Part shown: positions 13,532 through 27,328 of the stretch, in pieces
Layout of the letters: every line of letters starts with the position of its first letter
Numbering within the stretch: the stretch's first letter is position 1
NCBI GenBank assembly: GCA_050249535.1
Contig: JBFWQI010000003.1
Span: 62,001-126,000, forward strand
Direction: 5' to 3'
Length of the DNA stretch: 64,000 bases
Origin: JADJXM01 sp937967285
GTDB taxonomy: Bacteria; Acidobacteriota; Blastocatellia; RBC074
Made by a program: the position numbers and the translations under genes
The notes under the pieces: model-generated
What the model saw: the letters and a program-made list of their open reading frames with translations, nothing else
Told to the model about the DNA's origin: nothing
The model's database searches: none

Positions 13532-14608
13532 TTACTCCTTCGGAGCGTAGTAGCCGTTCCTGGCGCGGATGCGCAGATCGGGCTGTTTAGGGATGCGGAC
13601 GCCGATCCGGCGAAACCTCCCGTCATTCGTCTCGTTGGTCGGATAATATCCGAGCAGGTACTGGGCCTGCAGTTCGTTGGCGATCTGGGCGAAGACCTGA
13701 TTGAGGTCTTCCAGCCTGTCGGGAAGAAACGAGAGCCCGCCGGTTTCGGCGGCGAGCCGCGTCATGCCTTCGTGTCCTCGGAGACTGATCTTGTTCAGCC
13801 TGATCGATGGACCGCTCGGATTGATCGAATAGAAGAGGGTGTCGCTCTTCTGGATCTCACGCATGGCATCGAGCAGGTTGTGTCTTTCACTGTTTGTGTC
13901 CTCGCCATCCGAGATGATGATCATGACCCGGCGGACCCCGGGGTTGGCCCGGTCATCGAGGTAACGCGCGGCGGCGACGACCGAATCGAAGAAGGCCGTC
14001 GATTCTTCGGTCGGCTCGATATTCATCGTCTCGCGGATCGCCCTATCGATGTCGCCTGTCCTCTCGACGGCGACCTTCGGAGCCCGTCCGACGGCCAGAA
14101 CCGACACGTAATCGCCGGGTTTGAGCAGCATGCGCAGGAATCTCGCCGCCGCCTCCCGCTCGAAGTCGAACTTGTTGCGGATGCTGCGTGAAACATCGAA
14201 GAGCAATGCCAGCTCCAGCGGAGTCTTGCCCGGCTCGCCCAGCGTCTGGACCTGCTGCCGGATGCCTTCCTCTTCCAGAAGAAAGTCCTCGGCGCTCAGA
14301 CCCAGCACGGTCTGCCCTGTGATGTCGGTTACTGATACGGGCACCGTGACCAGCGTCGAGTTGATCCTGATCGGCTCTGCATCCAGATCAGGATCCTTCG
14401 GATCAGCCTTGCCGGTCGCGGGCTTTTCGGGTTGAACCGGCGGTTTCGGGTCCTGGGTTGCTGGCGGAGGCTGTTCGGATTTGTTGACGCGCCTTTCGCG
14501 TGTCGTCTGAGCCGACACGCCGGTTGCGATCGCGATCAGAAGAATCGCAGTCGTCAGCCTCCTGAACATCTCGAAAGTATTGCCTGAGCCGAAATTGGTA
14601 CCAAACAT
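13532..14608 (-). CDS. Secreted VWA-domain protein, acidobacterial VWFA-related type
   Basis: 358 residues from the ATG at 14608 (AGGAGAAGGAG lies about 13 nt upstream); an ATG at 14569 would begin directly at the signal peptide (MFRRLTTAILL) but has no ribosome-binding site. After the signal comes a Pro/Lys-rich linker (about 45-75), a short beta domain (INSTLVTVPVSVTD) and the VWA fold with MIDAS residues Asp138, Ser140 and Ser142 (DVSRS). VWA domains bind metal and mediate protein contacts. The C-terminus (ARNGYYAPKE) is the family's usual end. A paralogue lies at 31044-32207. Partner unknown. Confidence 0.9.
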   Translation of the reverse strand: MFGTNFGSGNTFEMFRRLTTAILLIAIATGVSAQTTRERRVNKSEQPPPATQDPKPPVQPEKPATGKADPKDPDLDAEPIRINSTLVTVPVSVTDITGQTVLGLSAEDFLLEEEGIRQQVQTLGEPGKTPLELALLFDVSRSIRNKFDFEREAAARFLRMLLKPGDYVSVLAVGRAPKVAVERTGDIDRAIRETMNIEPTEESTAFFDSVVAAARYLDDRANPGVRRVMIIISDGEDTNSERHNLLDAMREIQKSDTLFYSINPSGPSIRLNKISLRGHEGMTRLAAETGGLSFLPDRLEDLNQVFAQIANELQAQYLLGYYPTNETNDGRFRRIGVRIPKQPDLRIRARNGYYAPKE

Positions 14609-14669
14609 AGATCTTCGGTCACTCCTTCTCCTGGTACTTGTCCCGGATAAAATAACACCTCAAGCACGA

Positions 14670-14704
14670 AGTGGCGAGCGGAACCGGATGCGCCGCTCGC
14701 CACT
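14670..14704 (-). terminator. Perfect 12-bp hairpin downstream of the OmpA-like gene
   Basis: Arms 14670-14681 and 14693-14704 pair perfectly with an 11-nt loop, starting 32 nt beyond the OmpA-like stop. No U-run follows on the minus strand, so it may be an RNA 3'-end stabiliser and not an intrinsic terminator. Confidence 0.4.
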
Positions 14705-14735
14705 CAGAGTATCCTTTGCGGATTTTATGAACCGG

Positions 14736-15767
<1,032 letters not shown>

Positions 15768-16179
15768 TCTGTTGTCCCTCCCAATGCTGTTTCCCAATTA
15801 TTTGGACATTTAATCCACCCGATAACATTGCAATATACGTACCAGAAACGGGTGAGCGTTGTCTAAATTGTTGATGAATCTGGTTTTATGCGGATTCTCC
15901 CGGTATAGTTGCGATTGTGTTCGATAAGTAATCATTCGAAACTAATACACTATTTCGCGCTGTAATGCAGATATTACATACAGTTTGGTGTACAGAAAAG
16001 GGAAAATAGTACACTTTCAGACTCAGGTTTATCATTGTCGATCTGTCGCTGAATGGTCAGCATCGTTAAGTGTCGTACAGTTCGGCGCTTCCGGTATTGA
16101 CAAATGATCGTGCATGCAAATTGAATAGGCATCTGCATGAAATTCTGGAATAGTTGAACCGCCAACAGGAGGAAAACCG
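15768..16179. other. Divergent intergenic region between ompA-like and mscL genes
   Basis: 412 bp, clearly AT-richer than the surrounding genes and without a believable ORF. It should hold the promoters of both flanking genes; the only recognisable candidate is the mscL site at 16097-16126. No repeat arm is present. Confidence 0.5.
16097..16126 (+). promoter_or_regulatory. Candidate mscL promoter
   Basis: A perfect TTGACA at 16097-16102 with TTGAAT at 16121-16126 (18-nt spacer). The predicted leader is about 47 nt. The -10 is weak. Confidence 0.35.
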
Positions 16180-16590
16180 ATGTTCAAGGAATTCAAGGAA
16201 TTCGCGATGAAGGGGAATGTGATGGATCTGGCGATCGGCGTGGTAATCGGAGGCGCCTTCGGGAAGATCATCACGTCGCTGGTCGAGGACGTGATAATGC
16301 CTCTGGTCGGCCTGCTGCTGGGAAAGATCGATTTCACGAACCTCTTCGTGACGCTCTCCGGAGGGACTTATGCCACGCTCGAAGAGGCGAAGAAGGCCGG
16401 CGCTTCAACGCTCAATTACGGGCTCTTCATTAATAATATCGTCAATTTCCTGATCATCTCGCTTTCGATCTTCCTGGTGGTCAGGGCTCTGATGAGCATG
16501 AAGAAGAAGGCTGAGGAGGCTCCGGCCGCGCCGCCAGCACAGGAGGTCCTGCTGACGGAGATCCGGGACATCCTCAAAGCCAAAAATTAG
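16180..16590 (+). CDS. mscL: Large-conductance mechanosensitive channel MscL
   Basis: 136 residues. The N-terminal helix MFKEFKEFAMKGNVMDLAIG, the glycine-rich first transmembrane helix (VVIGGAFGKIITSLVED), a 35-residue periplasmic loop, the second transmembrane helix (residues about 82-105) and a charged cytoplasmic helix (LLTEIRDIL) match the family throughout. The homopentamer in the inner membrane opens under membrane tension and releases solutes on osmotic downshock. AGGAGG stands 5-8 nt before the ATG. A GC hairpin follows the stop. Confidence 0.97.
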   Translation: MFKEFKEFAMKGNVMDLAIGVVIGGAFGKIITSLVEDVIMPLVGLLLGKIDFTNLFVTLSGGTYATLEEAKKAGASTLNYGLFINNIVNFLIISLSIFLVVRALMSMKKKAEEAPAAPPAQEVLLTEIRDILKAKN

Positions 16591-16603
16591 ATTTCGATCC
16601 CGC

Positions 16604-16633
16604 GCGAAGCGCCGCTCCTGCGCGGCGCTTCGC
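16604..16633 (+). terminator. Perfect 12-bp hairpin after mscL
   Basis: Arms 16604-16615 and 16622-16633 with a 6-nt loop, 13 nt after the mscL stop. Only a weak T-rich tail (ATCTTCC) follows. Confidence 0.5.
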
Positions 16634-16798
16634 ATCTTCCGATTCATTCCGAATATGGGATGTGAAATTCCCGCCAGCGGACAGTTTCATCCAAAAAATC
16701 CGATAAAAATCAACAAAAAGGCCGTTTTTACTCTGGCACGGTTGTTGAGTTATGCATTCCAAAATTATCCGCATGACCGACCGCAGGAGGAGCCGTAA

Positions 16799-19255
16799 GT
16801 GATGATTGATTCGATTATGAAGGATGTCAGATATGGCGCCCGGATGCTGCTCAAGAGACCGGGGTTCACGATAATCGCCGTGCTGACGCTGGCGCTGGGG
16901 ATCGGGGCCAATACAGCGATTTTCACGGTGATCAATGCCGTGATGCTTCGTCCGTTGCCGTATCCGGAGGAGGAGCGACTGGTTGTGCTGCGCGAGAATC
17001 GCACGGATGCGCCGTGGGAGGATCGAGGCGTCTCGTATCCGAACTTCAGGGACTGGGAGAAGCGCGTCCGGTCATTCTCCTCGATGGGGATCATCCAGTT
17101 GACGGATGTGACAGTGGTCGAGGGCGGGGAACCGGAGCGTCTTACGGGAGCGATCGTCTCGGCCGGTTTCTTTCGCACTCTGGGGATCAAACCAGCGCTC
17201 GGACGTCTCTTCAGGGACGAGGACGATCTCCCGGGAGGTTCCGAGGGCGCGCAGGCGGTGATGCTCAGCCACTCCGTCTGGCAGTCGAGGTTCGGCGGCG
17301 ATCCACGGGTCGTCGGGCGCAGGATCAGGGTGCAGGACAATGTGCTTCAGGTGACGGGCGTTCTGCCCGAAGGAATCCTCCCGTTGCAGAACGAACCCGT
17401 GGGATTTTGGGCAACCGTGGCGATGATGGGCGATCCGGCACGTGCGGGCACGCCGAACGCAGGCCGCGGCTACCGCGCCTATGCCGCCGTCGTGGCCCGT
17501 CTCAAACCGGACGTGACCATCGACCGCGCGCGCGAGGAACTTGAGTCGGTCACAACGGGGATGCGCGCGGAGTACCCTGAGTCGAACGGCAAGTCCGGGG
17601 CGTCAATGATCGGACTGCGCGACCTGCTCATCTCCGACCTCAAGCCGATGCTCTGGATGCTGATGGGACTGGTTGCAGCCATCCTGCTGATCGCCTGCGT
17701 GAATGTCGCCAACCTGATGCTGGCGCGCTCGCTGGGCAGGCAGCGCGAGATTGCGATCATGGCTGCCCTCGGCGCCGGGAGAGGCCGGATCATTCGGCAG
17801 ATGGTAACGGAAGGATTGCTGCTCGCCCTGATCGGCGGACTGATCGGACTGCTCGTCTCCCAATGGGGCGTCGACCTGCTAGTCTCGACCATGCCGGCCG
17901 ATGTGCCACGGATCACCGGACTGTCGCCAGACTGGCGAGTCCTCCTGTTCACTTTTGCCGCTGCCGCGCTGACCGGCATAATCTGCGGAATAGCGCCCGC
18001 CTGGCAGGCCGCCAGAACCGACGTCACTCAGGCGATGAAGGACGGTGGCTTAACCGTCTCCCGAGCCGGATCCGGCCTCCGAAACACGCTCGTCATCGGC
18101 CAGCTCGCGCTGTCGATGACTATTCTGATCGGAGCCGGGCTGCTCATCAAAAGCCTCATTAATCTTCAACAGGTCAACCCCGGATTCGAGACGGCCAATA
18201 TTCTGACCGCGCAGTTCGTGCTTCCCCAGGAACGCTATTACAATCAGGGCTTCAGTCCGGAAGGCATCAACCTCTTCCTCTCCAAAGTGGAGGCCGAGGC
18301 CCGGCGTCTTCCCGGAGTTCGCGATGTCAGTTACGCGCAGTGTGTGCCGTTGACCTCGAACGAGAACAATACCTATTTTGAAGTCCTCGAGCGCCCGTCT
18401 CCGGCCGGCGAGAAGCTGGCAGCCCAGTTGAGGTTCATCGGCGCCGGTTACTTTACGACCATCGGTATCCCTGTCCTGGCGGGCAGAGCCTTCACCGCTC
18501 AGGACGATCCGAAATCGAGACCGGTCGCGATCGTCAATCAGGCTTTCGTCAGGGAGCATCTCGGGGGTGAGAATCCGATCGGAAAAAGACTCAAACTCGG
18601 CTGGGGCGGAGAGGATCCGAAGGAGATCGTCGGCGTCGTCGGCAACGTCAGGCATCGCAGTCTGAGCGACGATGTCCGACCGGAGATGTACGTGCCGCAG
18701 GCCCAGTTCGTCAATGCCGGAATCACCCTCCTGGTGAGAACCTCCGGCGATCCGTCGACGCTCGTCAATCCGCTCAAGTCGATAATCAGTCGTCTCGACC
18801 CGGAACTGCCCGTCATGGACGTCAAGACCATGAATCAGTATCGCGAGGAATCGCTCTCCTACCCGCGATTCATATCCAGGCTCGTAATTCTCTTCGCCGT
18901 CCTCGGACTCGCGCTGTCGGTGATCGGACTCTACGGCGTACTCAGTTATTCTGTCTCTCAGCGGACCGGCGAGATAGGAATCCGGATCGCTCTCGGCGCC
19001 GCCTCGACCGATATCCTCAAACTTGTGGTCTTCCAGGGGCTCAAACTGGTTGCAGTCGGCCTTATCCTCGGGCTCGCCGGCTCCATCGCCGTCACCAGGC
19101 TGGTCGAAAATCAACTTTATCAGGTCAGCACGACCGATCCCTTCGTCCTGACTCTGATAACTCTGATCGTCCTGATCGTCGCTCTGGCCGCCTGCCTGAT
19201 GCCGGCGCGCCGTGCCGCCGGAGTCGATCCGATGGTCGTCTTGAGAAGTGAATGA
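16799..19255 (+). CDS. ADOP-type ABC transporter permease (MacB-like, duplicated)
   Basis: 818 residues. The N-terminus KDVRYGARMLLKRPGFT and the first transmembrane helix LALGIGANTAIFTVINAV are hallmarks of the acidobacterial duplicated orphan permease family. Order: helix, MacB-type periplasmic domain (about 50-265), three-helix FtsX domain (about 280-410), a second helix and periplasmic domain (about 425-680), and a final FtsX domain ending PARRAAGVDPMVVLRSE. ADOPs resemble MacB/FtsX permeases but lack a linked ATPase gene, as here. Start may be GTG 16799 or ATG 16802; AGGAGG precedes both. Transported substrate unknown. Confidence 0.95.
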   Translation: MMIDSIMKDVRYGARMLLKRPGFTIIAVLTLALGIGANTAIFTVINAVMLRPLPYPEEERLVVLRENRTDAPWEDRGVSYPNFRDWEKRVRSFSSMGIIQLTDVTVVEGGEPERLTGAIVSAGFFRTLGIKPALGRLFRDEDDLPGGSEGAQAVMLSHSVWQSRFGGDPRVVGRRIRVQDNVLQVTGVLPEGILPLQNEPVGFWATVAMMGDPARAGTPNAGRGYRAYAAVVARLKPDVTIDRAREELESVTTGMRAEYPESNGKSGASMIGLRDLLISDLKPMLWMLMGLVAAILLIACVNVANLMLARSLGRQREIAIMAALGAGRGRIIRQMVTEGLLLALIGGLIGLLVSQWGVDLLVSTMPADVPRITGLSPDWRVLLFTFAAAALTGIICGIAPAWQAARTDVTQAMKDGGLTVSRAGSGLRNTLVIGQLALSMTILIGAGLLIKSLINLQQVNPGFETANILTAQFVLPQERYYNQGFSPEGINLFLSKVEAEARRLPGVRDVSYAQCVPLTSNENNTYFEVLERPSPAGEKLAAQLRFIGAGYFTTIGIPVLAGRAFTAQDDPKSRPVAIVNQAFVREHLGGENPIGKRLKLGWGGEDPKEIVGVVGNVRHRSLSDDVRPEMYVPQAQFVNAGITLLVRTSGDPSTLVNPLKSIISRLDPELPVMDVKTMNQYREESLSYPRFISRLVILFAVLGLALSVIGLYGVLSYSVSQRTGEIGIRIALGAASTDILKLVVFQGLKLVAVGLILGLAGSIAVTRLVENQLYQVSTTDPFVLTLITLIVLIVALAACLMPARRAAGVDPMVVLRSE

Positions 19256-19266
19256 AAGTGGGGGAT

Positions 19267-19402
19267 TAAACGCCAGGAGCGCCAAGGTTAATTCAATGAA
19301 ACGAGGGCCCGGATTCCAGCCAAGCGGCGTACGCCAAATGATTGGAACTGGTAGACAGGTTTCACTAATTAACCTTGGCGCTCTTGGCGTCTTGGCGTTT
19401 TA
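19267..19402. repeat. Inverted-arm intergenic element R4
   Basis: Left arm 19267-19293 and right arm 19367-19402 match in reverse complement except that the right arm carries one extra unit (AGACGCCAA type, 8-9 nt) and there is one substitution. It belongs to the CGCCAAG-unit family, between convergent stops at 19255 and 19420. Confidence 0.88.
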
Positions 19403-19419
19403 TTCCCTCGGCGTTTCGA

Positions 19420-20358
<939 letters not shown>

Positions 20359-20763
20359 ATGTCCCTCCAATAAGTCCTTCCAGTAATCAGTTCTGCAGTC
20401 CAACCTGCAGGGATCAGCTTAAGGGGCTATCGAGGTTCCTGGAAGCATTACCTCAGACCAGATTCAAATGTATGGGGTAACAGGGCGCCGGTCATCGGGA
20501 GTCGTGAGGAAAACGCTCGGTTCCAATCAGGAACGGATTTAAAATTTCAATGTTCAGGCTCGGGGCGCCTGACCGGAGGTTCGCATCTTTTTCAGCGCTC
20601 AGGTCACGAAAGAACTTTTCGTGAGGTATCGGTCGCCCGATAATTCTCCGGACACACGTGCCTTTCAGGCACTCGAGCACGAAAACATCTTAACACACAA
20701 GGTGGTGGTTTTGACAATGTTTTTAATCATTTAGCAGGCGGGCGCGGTTCGGCCGCCTGCTTC
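20359..20763. other. Long leader region with short hairpins upstream of the secreted-domain gene
   Basis: 405 bp without a convincing ORF. Three short perfect hairpins occur: 20554-20572 (6 bp), 20605-20625 (8 bp, TCACGAAA arms) and 20658-20672 (5 bp). A 9-bp hairpin at 20733-20761 lies just past the stop of the GT-C gene and may end its transcript. No promoter consensus stands out. Confidence 0.4.
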
Positions 20764-22194
20764 TCAGGGGCGGTAGTAGAGGCCTACGTCCTGGACGCGG
20801 GGGCCGCCGAAGAAGCCTTCAGGGATCCTGAGAAAGCGCCCTTTGATCTCGAAGCGGCGTCTGACGAGCTCCCTGAATCCGGCATCGTGAAAGTCCTGCG
20901 GGTAAAGGTGATACCAGGCGGGGCCGGTTTGGGATTCCCAGAAGATGAGCGTCCCGGGTCGGGCGTCCCTGATGCGTTTGAGGTTGGTCTCGCGACTCCC
21001 TGTCAGGGCCGGGGTCCGGCCGATGTCGTGATCCATCACGATCCGCATGTATGCCTGGCTGGTGATCAGGTGCGAGACCGTCAGCCTGCTCGACGCGGGA
21101 TCGCTGAGATAAGCGTTGTGAACCTCGTCGATCGCGATTGCATCCCTCTGCGAAGGCCAGATGTCGACATAGCAGAGGCAGAAGATGAGAGCGGGCGCGA
21201 GCAGCCATTCCGACCGCCATGCATGCGCGCGTCCTTCGAGTGAGGCGTTCCAGCCGATCAGTGAAATGATCGCGATCGCAGGGGAGACGCAGACGAGATA
21301 GCGAGCATAGCCCGCCGATCCGAACCAGCCGCGCCAGTACATTACCGAATGGAAGCAGAAGAGGGTCAGAAATGACGCGGCGCCGAGCAGAAATATCCTT
21401 TGGCGGAGCGATCTGATCAGCCCCCGGATGAACCAGGGCAGGAAGAACGGGCCGACGATCAGCGGGAGCAGGATGAGATACCACCAGATCGGGCCGGTGC
21501 CGTTGGCCTGGCTCGCCACCTGCCAGTCCGACGGCCAGTTGTGCGCGATCCAGAGTGGATCGCCGGTCAGCAGCAGGGCCGAGATCCACCAGAGCAGCAT
21601 TCCCGACGCGAGCAGCAGCGGCCTCGGCAGAGATGATATTTCAAACCGATCCTCGATCAGCAGGACGACTCCCCAGAGCAGTCCGATGAAGAATCCCTCG
21701 GGACGGACCAGGATCAGGAGCGATGCGGTCAGGGCGCCGGCAGTCTTCCTCCCGCTCAGGTGCAGCCTCAGCGCCGCGACGAAGATCAGCGCGAAGAGCG
21801 GCTCCGTCAGCGCGGTCGTGAAGAGCAGGAAGCAGGACGGCTGCAGGATCAGCAGGGGCACGACCAGCCCGGCGCGCGCCAGCCCCAGGTCCCGCGCCAG
21901 CCGCCAGGTCTGCCAGCCCGTCGCCAGCGCGATGAGAAGCGTGAAGATCTTGGTTGCCGCATAGCCGGCCTGCGCCGGCAGGGAATAGACGAGCGTGAAG
22001 AGCGGGCGCGCCCAGACATTGACGAAATATGCGGGGTGCTCCCACGCCCAGCGCGCGAAGAGATAATGATATCCGGAATCCTGCTGGTCCGCGTCGGCAT
22101 AGAGCATCACCAGCACCAGGCCGATGATACCGGCAGCAGCCAGCCAGATCAGCGGCGATCCGCCGTCTCGTGAGGTGTCGCGTTCGGAGATCAT
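20764..22194 (-). CDS. GT-C membrane glycosyltransferase (GT39/ArnT-like)
   Basis: 476 residues with about 10 hydrophobic helices. The first periplasmic loop has the acidic DADQQDSGYHY segment, where GT-C enzymes carry their catalytic Asp, followed by WAWEHP and VWARPLFTLVYSLPAQAGY. The C-terminal third (from about 375) is soluble and beta-rich. Such enzymes use polyprenyl-phosphate sugars and glycosylate lipids or proteins on the outer face of the inner membrane. A clear paralogue lies at 50065-51534, sharing the same loops. No Shine-Dalgarno is visible before the ATG. Confidence 0.82.
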   Translation of the reverse strand: MISERDTSRDGGSPLIWLAAAGIIGLVLVMLYADADQQDSGYHYLFARWAWEHPAYFVNVWARPLFTLVYSLPAQAGYAATKIFTLLIALATGWQTWRLARDLGLARAGLVVPLLILQPSCFLLFTTALTEPLFALIFVAALRLHLSGRKTAGALTASLLILVRPEGFFIGLLWGVVLLIEDRFEISSLPRPLLLASGMLLWWISALLLTGDPLWIAHNWPSDWQVASQANGTGPIWWYLILLPLIVGPFFLPWFIRGLIRSLRQRIFLLGAASFLTLFCFHSVMYWRGWFGSAGYARYLVCVSPAIAIISLIGWNASLEGRAHAWRSEWLLAPALIFCLCYVDIWPSQRDAIAIDEVHNAYLSDPASSRLTVSHLITSQAYMRIVMDHDIGRTPALTGSRETNLKRIRDARPGTLIFWESQTGPAWYHLYPQDFHDAGFRELVRRRFEIKGRFLRIPEGFFGGPRVQDVGLYYRP

Positions 22195-22218
22195 TGTGAA
22201 AATGTTTAACTGATCGGG

Positions 22219-22397
22219 CTGTTGAATAAGTTTATTTCAGACAGGATTGACAGGATTTGACAGGATTTACAGGATAATTTTGAAAACTCTTGCGGTCTGT
22301 TAAAGGAAATTTCCGGGCAAAAAGACCACTACATAACCCTGAATCAATCCTGTCAATCCTGTCAAATCCTGTCTAAAATTCCATGCTCCTCAACAGC
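22219..22397. repeat. Inverted-arm intergenic element R5 (GACAGGATTT units)
   Basis: Left arm 22235-22275 holds four GACAGGATT(T)-type units, the last degenerate; right arm 22340-22376 holds three in inverse orientation. Outer 8-mers at 22219-22226 and 22390-22397 are also complementary. It separates the ccsA terminator from the GT-C start. Confidence 0.85.
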
Positions 22398-22410
22398 TTG
22401 AGCAGTTACG

Positions 22411-22456
22411 AAAAGGGGCAAAAATCAAAAGCCTCCGACTTTCGATTTTTGCCCCT
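22411..22456 (-). terminator. Intrinsic terminator of the resB-ccsA operon
   Basis: Arms 22414-22430 and 22440-22456 pair at 16 of 17 positions around a 9-nt loop, and TTTT follows on the minus strand. It starts 25 nt after the ccsA stop. Confidence 0.7.
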
Positions 22457-22480
22457 CGGGACGATGACTTGTCCGCTGGT

Positions 22481-24103
<1,623 letters not shown>

Positions 24104-24127
24104 TATTTACCTCCTGGTATTAGAACA

Positions 24128-24168
24128 CTTTCCGGTTTCTGGTTGTGACTGCTCCAGCCTTGTCAATA

Positions 24169-24170
<2 letters not shown>
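24128..24170. repeat. Solo diverged arm of the R1 type
   Basis: TTTCCGGTTTCTGGTTGTGACTG resembles the start of the R1 arm (TTTCCGGTTTCCGGTTGTAACCG), and CAGCCTTGT follows as a diverged CAGTCCTGT. No inverse partner is nearby. It lies between resB and ccsA. Confidence 0.5.
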
Positions 24171-25770
<1,600 letters not shown>

Positions 25771-25800
25771 GATTTATCCTGTATTGATGCTTTCCATCTA

Positions 25801-25828
25801 ACTATAAAAGTCCGGGCGGATGAGTCAA
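25801..25828 (-). promoter_or_regulatory. Sigma70-like promoter of resB-ccsA
   Basis: Minus strand TTGACT (25823-25828), 16-nt spacer, TATAGT (25801-25806). Predicted leader about 24 nt, containing the AGGA ribosome-binding site. Confidence 0.55.
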
Positions 25829-25889
25829 AGTATAGCTTCAAGGTGGTGGACAATCAACAGTCCGTCAAGCAGGTCCCGGTGGGTTGGCC

Positions 25890-25918
25890 ATGACAGTGAT
25901 CCGGATGTCGGATACAAT
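25890..25918 (+). promoter_or_regulatory. Sigma70-like promoter of the rhomboid gene
   Basis: ATGACA (25890-25895), 17-nt spacer, TACAAT (25913-25918). The start expected near 25925 lies downstream of the ATG at 25884, which supports the later GTG start. Confidence 0.5.
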
Positions 25919-25952
25919 TCTTTTTCGATACATCTGGATGACAGGAGAGGAT

Positions 25953-27248
25953 GTGCAACCGGAGAGAGACGACAGGGGCGGGCCGGGAGAGTCGCGCCGA
26001 TGCGAGTTCTGCGGAGAGATGACGCCGGCCGGGTTGTCCTATTGCGTGCATTGCGGCGCGCTTTCGCGCGAGGCGCTGGAGGCGGCTCAGGAGTCGCGGG
26101 TCGAGAGGCGCTTTTTCGGCGCTCTGGCCGAGAGGCCGACGCCGGTGACCATCGCCATTCTCGGCCTGAACATCGTCATCTATCTTTTGATGGTTTTCAT
26201 CGCCGGGCGCTCATGGTTCAGCAACCTGGTCAACATGAGCGATGTCGGCACGCTGATCGCTTTCGGCGCCAAGACCAATGAACTGCTCCGTCAGGGTGAC
26301 TGGTACCGTCTGGTCACGCCGATCTTCCTCCACGGCGGACTGTTGCATCTGGCGACCAATTCCTGGGCCATCTACGTGATCGGCCCGCTGGTCGAAAAAC
26401 TCTACGGTTCATCCCGCTACCTCCTGCTCTATCTGCTCTCCGGCATCGGCGGAGTGATCGGCAGTTATGTCGGCGGCCTGAGCGGATCCCAGAGCATCCC
26501 CGGCGTCGGCGCATCGGGCGCGATCTTCGGGCTCTTCGGCGCGCTTCTGATCTTCGCCTGGAAGTACCGCACGGAACTGCCTCCGCGATTCCGAAAGTCG
26601 ATCAAATCGGGCATCCTGCCGGTCATCGTGATCAATCTCTTCATCGGATTTTCGATCCCCTTCATCGACAACGCGGCCCATATCGGGGGACTGATCACCG
26701 GGGCCGCGCTGGCCTTTGTGATCCCGTATCTGGCTCCGGGCAGTGCGCGCGTGACGGCCGTCGGACTGCTCATCCTGACGGGCTGCATCCTGCTGGTGGC
26801 GGCCAGCTTCACTGCGGCGTTTCGCTCGAGCGACCAGTATCTGGCGCGGCGGGCAGACAATATCCAGCAGTTTCTGGATGCCATCGGTCAGGCAGAGGAC
26901 GTCACGGTCAGGTACGTCCGCGCGGCGAGCCGGCCGCAGGATGCCGAACGGATCTCAGATCTCCGACCCGATCTCCGCGATGCCGCCTCGAGGCTCGAAA
27001 ATGCAGGCGCTCCCGATCCCCGCGCCGAGGCGATCCGCAGGGAATGCCTCGACCTGATCAGAGCGCAACTGGCCGCCCTCGATTCTCCGGCGCCGAATGT
27101 CGAACAGATCGCCTCGCGACTGCTGAGAATCCGCGAGGATTTCAAAAAATGGGTCGTCTCGGACGGCGAAAAATACGGGCTGAAACTGAAGGGAACCGAG
27201 CAGGTTTCCGGTTTCCAGTTGCCGGTTTCCAGTCCTGATCTGATTTGA
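25953..27248 (+). CDS. Rhomboid intramembrane serine protease with N-terminal zinc ribbon
   Basis: 431 residues from the GTG at 25953 (AGGAGAGG at 25943-25950). Residues 17-34 form a CxxC...CxxC zinc ribbon (CEFCGEM, CVHCGA). The six-helix rhomboid domain (about 65-275) has the catalytic Ser188 in GVGASGAIFG and His243 in NAAHIGGL; HGGLLHLATN is the usual helix-2 motif. Rhomboids cut transmembrane helices of substrate proteins. A helical cytosolic tail of about 150 residues (AEDVTVRYVRAAS onward) follows. The last 15 residues (from QVSGFQLPVSS) are encoded by the left arm of repeat R6. Substrates unknown. Confidence 0.9.
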   Translation: MQPERDDRGGPGESRRCEFCGEMTPAGLSYCVHCGALSREALEAAQESRVERRFFGALAERPTPVTIAILGLNIVIYLLMVFIAGRSWFSNLVNMSDVGTLIAFGAKTNELLRQGDWYRLVTPIFLHGGLLHLATNSWAIYVIGPLVEKLYGSSRYLLLYLLSGIGGVIGSYVGGLSGSQSIPGVGASGAIFGLFGALLIFAWKYRTELPPRFRKSIKSGILPVIVINLFIGFSIPFIDNAAHIGGLITGAALAFVIPYLAPGSARVTAVGLLILTGCILLVAASFTAAFRSSDQYLARRADNIQQFLDAIGQAEDVTVRYVRAASRPQDAERISDLRPDLRDAASRLENAGAPDPRAEAIRRECLDLIRAQLAALDSPAPNVEQIASRLLRIREDFKKWVVSDGEKYGLKLKGTEQVSGFQLPVSSPDLI

Positions 27249-27312
27249 AATGATAAGGCTCACCTGCCTTTACCAAACATCTGGATACAAACTGGCAACT
27301 GGAAACTTCAAA
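27203..27312. repeat. Inverted-arm intergenic element R6 (GGAAACT units)
   Basis: Left arm about 27203-27233 (TTTCCAGTTGCCGGTTTCC) and right arm 27289-27312 (AAACTGGCAACTGGAAAC) are inverse copies of 7-nt GGMAACT units. The left arm lies inside the rhomboid reading frame. Confidence 0.8.
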
Positions 27313-27328
27313 CATTTAGGAGGCAATC

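Noticed and set aside
20492..20680. Short minus-strand ORF in the leader of the secreted-domain gene
   Set aside because: No ribosome-binding site, and it spans several short hairpins; composition is not coding-like.
22235..22376. Possible CRISPR array from regularly repeated GACAGGATT
   Set aside because: Units are 9-10 nt in direct tandem without spacers, and reversed in the other arm; no cas gene is near.
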